Assembly: GCA_018064525.1 (NCBI GenBank)
Contig: JAGHVB010000033.1
Coordinates: forward strand, 37,684-101,683
Length of the DNA: 64,000 nucleotides
Reading direction: 5' to 3'
Source of the DNA: Candidatus Treponema merdequi
Lineage (GTDB): Bacteria > Spirochaetota > Spirochaetia > Treponematales > Treponemataceae
Position numbers and translations under genes: made by a program. Under the pieces are notes generated by a model, which saw nothing but the letters and a program-made list of their open reading frames with translations, was not told where the DNA came from and did no database searches. Of the stretch, positions 60,269 to 64,000 are shown piece by piece (positions within the stretch are counted from its first letter, which is position 1; the number at the start of each line of letters is the position of its first letter).

Positions 60269-60297
60269 AAAAAAAACGCACGATTCTCTCGTGCGTT
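60269..60297 (-). terminator. groEL rho-independent terminator
   Basis: AACGCACGA (60275-60283) pairs with TCGTGCGTT (60289-60297). On the minus strand the stem runs into eight T residues. It lies about 180 bp past the groEL stop, beyond the duplicated tails. Confidence 0.9.
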
Positions 60298-60323
60298 CCC
60301 TGTGGTTTAATCTGCAGCCACGC

Positions 60324-60470
60324 CTAGTACATGCCACCCATCTGCCGTACGCTGCGCGTACTTACCGAGTTTGCTTTCGCAAACTCGCACATCCCTAATA
60401 CATGCCACCCATCTGCCGTACGCTAACGCGTACTTCTCAAGTTTTGCTTTCGCAAAACTTGCACATCACT
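60324..60470 (-). repeat. Two decayed copies of the groEL 3' tail with GAAA-loop hairpins
   Basis: Units 60395-60470 and 60324-60394 each repeat the end of groEL (encoding MGGMY-stop), preceded by a hairpin. The stems are CAAGTTTTGC/GCAAAACTTG (60438-60461) and CGAGTTTGC/GCAAACTCG (60366-60387), both with the loop GAAA on the minus strand. A second small palindrome, GTACGC...GCGTAC, is in each unit. This fills most of the 363-bp gap 60109-60471; the rest holds the terminator and AT-rich DNA. Confidence 0.85.
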
Positions 60471-60471
60471 C

Positions 60472-62115
<1,644 letters not shown>

Positions 62116-62335
62116 TCAAAATTCCACTTACTTCTATATAAATGGAATAATTTTTTCTATTGATAAAGATATAAAAAAAACGGCTTAATGGCAATATTTT
62201 TTACTTTTTTGGTGGAATTAATAGGTTAGAATTTCTTTTTTTTGTGCAAATTCCCCTAAATAACGCTAAAATAAACCTTACATATATCAATTTTGACAAC
62301 CAGATAAAGATTACAAAGGAAATATAATCAATCTT

Positions 62336-63166
62336 ATGAAAAAGAAAACTTTGATTATCACATTTGCTTCAATTTTCGCATTTTTAGTTCTATGTGGAAT
62401 TTTCGTAAAACGACTTTACTCAAGAAAACCGATGGAATTTATTTTTGACGGCGCTTACAATGTGCCGCTTGTAAAATACCAGAGCTCACACTGGTATTAC
62501 GAAGAAGTTCCTGCAGGACATAAAACATATCTCTTTCTTCCAGAAAAATACCGGACAGATAAAGATAACGAAGAAGCAAAACTTCCGCTCATCGTAATTT
62601 TCAACGGCTCTGATGAAACAGGCGCAAGTCTTCACAAATACGGAAGCATTTTCATCGACAGAGATTTTCAAAAAGAAATCTATCCGGAAGGTGCTGCAGT
62701 TCTCGTAGTTCTCTCAAGAATAAATTATTACACAGACCCGCACAGCGTCAGTCTTCTCATTCAGAACATCTGCATCAAAAACAAATGCATCGACCGCACA
62801 AATATAATCGGCTATGGATTTTCACAGGGCGCAAAATTTGTTGTGGAACTTGCATGCACCGAACCCCGTTTATTCCGTGGCATCATTTCTGGAAGCGGAT
62901 TTTACCAGATGTCAAAAAAAGAACTTCTCACACTTCTCCCCGTTCAGTTCTGCTTTGCACTTTCTGAAAACGACAAAGGAATTTTCGAACAAGGCCTTCA
63001 CACTGCAAAGATGTGTTCGAAATGGTGTAAAAACTCGAGATACAAACAGTATGAAAAAAGATGGCACTTCTGGATTATGTTGAATGACAGAACTGGGAAA
63101 GTTAAGAAAGATGGAAGTGAGGAGAGCGTAATGGAATGGCTAAAGGGTGTTGTGAATCAGAAATAA
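62336..63166 (+). CDS. Alpha/beta hydrolase, membrane-anchored esterase-like
   Basis: 276 residues. An N-terminal membrane helix (LIITFASIFAFLVLCGIFV) without a lipobox. The fold is an alpha/beta hydrolase: PLIVIFNGSDE (oxyanion region), nucleophile elbow GYGFSQGAKF (Ser about 167) and a late catalytic His, probably in WHFWIML. It resembles the poly(3-hydroxybutyrate)-depolymerase/LpqC and feruloyl-esterase-like group, so an esterase facing the periplasm is likely. It ends 72 bp before the attC-like palindrome. Confidence 0.8.
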   Translation: MKKKTLIITFASIFAFLVLCGIFVKRLYSRKPMEFIFDGAYNVPLVKYQSSHWYYEEVPAGHKTYLFLPEKYRTDKDNEEAKLPLIVIFNGSDETGASLHKYGSIFIDRDFQKEIYPEGAAVLVVLSRINYYTDPHSVSLLIQNICIKNKCIDRTNIIGYGFSQGAKFVVELACTEPRLFRGIISGSGFYQMSKKELLTLLPVQFCFALSENDKGIFEQGLHTAKMCSKWCKNSRYKQYEKRWHFWIMLNDRTGKVKKDGSEESVMEWLKGVVNQK

Positions 63167-63173
63167 AATTTTA

Positions 63174-63202
63174 GCCACAGATTTCACGGATTTACATGGA
63201 TA
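63174..63202 (+). repeat. CCACAGATTTCACGGATT-type dispersed repeat fragment
   Basis: Resembles a short repeat found between genes in many bacterial genomes (the 'CCACAGATTNCACGGATT' type, from memory). Only one copy here. Confidence 0.35.
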
Positions 63203-63238
63203 ACCATTAGCTTCTACATTATACCAATAAAATTCTTC

Positions 63239-63302
63239 ACCTAACTATCGTTTTAAACCGCACAGCGGCTTGACCGCTGTGCGGTTTAAAACGATGTTAG
63301 GC
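63239..63302. repeat. attC-like (integron recombination site) palindrome
   Basis: A 64-bp near-perfect inverted repeat: left arm 63241-63268 and right arm 63274-63300 pair over 27 bp with a single extra T (63246) and a 5-base loop. The ends read ACCTAAC and GTTAGGC, which match the attC core boxes RYYYAAC and GTTRRRY, and an unpaired base in one arm is an attC hallmark. The stop of the minus-strand gene lies 14 bp away. A bidirectional terminator is the alternative. Confidence 0.55.
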
Positions 63303-63316
63303 GTTTTCTTTCTATT

Positions 63317-64000
63317 TCAAACTGACTTATTTCTTTGTCGTTTCCGTGTTTGCGAACCTTTTACCTCTGCTGATGTAATTGAGTTTGCAATTCTCTTTTC
63401 TTTTGTGATTAATGTAGTATAAAACCTTTCTTCTAAACCATACAATATGTTTTTCAAATCTTCTTCATTTGAAATCTGAGCTTTTCCATCATTTAACTTA
63501 AAGTTTGAATAATACTCTTTTATATAATCAAACATTTCTTTCTGTTCTTGTTCTGACATTTTTGAAAAAGTATCTTGTACTAATGCTATTTTCTTTCGAT
63601 TAGGGATTTTTACTTTTTCAGCAGAAAAACCATTTGTTAAAACGAATGCTTTTTCTGAAAGAAAAGTTTGAACTTCTTTATCTGTTGCTTCTCTATATAT
63701 TTCATTTATTCCGTTAAATATTTTTGTTATTGAAAACAGTCTTCTAAAATACAAAATATCCTTTGTTCTATCATAAATAGCATCAGGATATGTATTAATT
63801 TGAAATAAGGAAACATTCTCCTTTTTTTCAAATCTTTCTCCTAATGTAATAAAACTTCTTTTCTTTATAAATGCATTTCGTGTTACTTTTTGAAAGAATA
63901 AAGTTTTATCTGATAATTCGAAAATATATTCAATTCCAGCAGCATCTGCTTGAGTTGCTTGATCATAGTCTATACTTGTTGTTTTCTCTTTTATTTCTTT
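63317..64000 (-). CDS. C-terminal part of a possible KwaB-like (DUF4868) protein
   Basis: The frame stays open from 63317 to the right edge of the window (228 codons), so the N terminus is outside; the internal ATG/TTG near 63754 is not the start. Segments IEYIFELSDKTLFFQKV, PDAIYDRTKDILYF and RRLFSITKIF recall the DUF4868/KwaB pattern of the Kiwa phage-defence system, but this is from memory and weak. The protein is basic and ends KRQRNKSV. It is AT-richer than neighbours. With the attC-like site 14 bp past its stop it has the layout of an integron cassette gene. Confidence 0.6.
   Translation of the reverse strand, partial: KEIKEKTTSIDYDQATQADAAGIEYIFELSDKTLFFQKVTRNAFIKKRSFITLGERFEKKENVSLFQINTYPDAIYDRTKDILYFRRLFSITKIFNGINEIYREATDKEVQTFLSEKAFVLTNGFSAEKVKIPNRKKIALVQDTFSKMSEQEQKEMFDYIKEYYSNFKLNDGKAQISNEEDLKNILYGLEERFYTTLITKEKRIANSITSAEVKGSQTRKRQRNKSV

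Noticed and set aside
60366..60461. Repeated palindromes after groEL as a CRISPR array
   Set aside because: There are only two units, the units include groEL-derived coding remnants, the spacing is not spacer-like and no cas genes are present.
63239..63302. Palindrome purely as a bidirectional terminator between convergent genes
   Set aside because: Not fully excluded, but a 27-bp stem, the matching core boxes at both ends and the single bulged base are more than a terminator needs, and T-runs at the stem ends are weak.

Overview
The window looks like chromosome from a low-G+C, fermentative, host-associated spirochaete, most likely a Treponema relative. This is inferred from several features together: many treble-cysteine lipoproteins with spirochaete-style lipoboxes, a 445-residue acetate kinase with the C-terminal extension I associate with treponemes, a lysine/alanine-rich histone-like protein, large spirochaete-type orphan proteins, hybrid kinases with HPt domains, and a succinate/acetate type of energy metabolism. 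No rRNA, tRNA or CRISPR array was seen.

Layout. 1-7.3 kb (minus strand): a lipoprotein cut by the window edge, an M20 peptidase, galE, an SH3/ankyrin lipoprotein and a soluble hybrid kinase. 7.4-9.0 kb: a umuDC-like pair whose UmuD lacks the catalytic dyad. 9.1-10.6 kb: a GH51 arabinofuranosidase. 10.6-21.6 kb: one long minus-strand redox cluster, in transcription order hdrB-hdrC-hdrA-flxD-flxC-flxB-flxA, then a small nuclease-like GxxExxY gene flanked by 144-bp repeats, then a soluble fumarate-reductase pair (FeS subunit, flavoprotein) and a GntP-type permease. 21.7-25.6 kb: a response regulator and hybrid kinase. 25.6-27.9 kb: a malate/lactate dehydrogenase followed by fumarase. 28-32.4 kb: an orphan protein, a peptide-binding protein and acetate kinase. 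33-37.4 kb: a second response regulator/hybrid kinase set with a PHP phosphatase. 37.4-40 kb: dksA, infA, a J-domain protein, the histone-like protein and a reverse rubrerythrin. 40-43.2 kb: a 920-residue ankyrin lipoprotein and a trpR-like gene. 43.3-49.3 kb: an oligopeptide ABC transporter with a fused OppC-OppD. 49.4-57 kb: argS, an Ig-repeat lipoprotein with a DUF6273-like C terminus, an orphan protein and two sugar-related proteins. 57-60 kb: small membrane genes and a wrecked toxin-antitoxin pair. 60-62 kb: groEL with decayed copies of its own tail downstream. 62-64 kb: an alpha/beta hydrolase, an attC-like palindrome and the 3' part of a possible KwaB-like defence gene.

How the genes fit together. 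Malate dehydrogenase, fumarase and the fumarate reductase pair give a reductive oxaloacetate-to-succinate branch. Acetate kinase gives the acetate branch. The HdrABC-FlxABCD genes beside a fumarate reductase without a membrane anchor suggest a soluble, possibly flavin-bifurcating NADH:fumarate system. That is the most notable metabolic feature here.

The most interesting non-metabolic signals are: (1) the compact repeat-flanked GxxExxY element; (2) a possible remote diversity-generating-retroelement target at the 3' end of the 51.4-53.6 kb lipoprotein gene; (3) the attC-like site at 63.24-63.30 kb next to a possible defence gene; (4) covarying GAAA-loop hairpins in duplicated groEL tails; and (5) a set of genes whose promoters sit so close to the ATG that the mRNAs would be leaderless. 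All calls were made by eye from sequence, without database searches.
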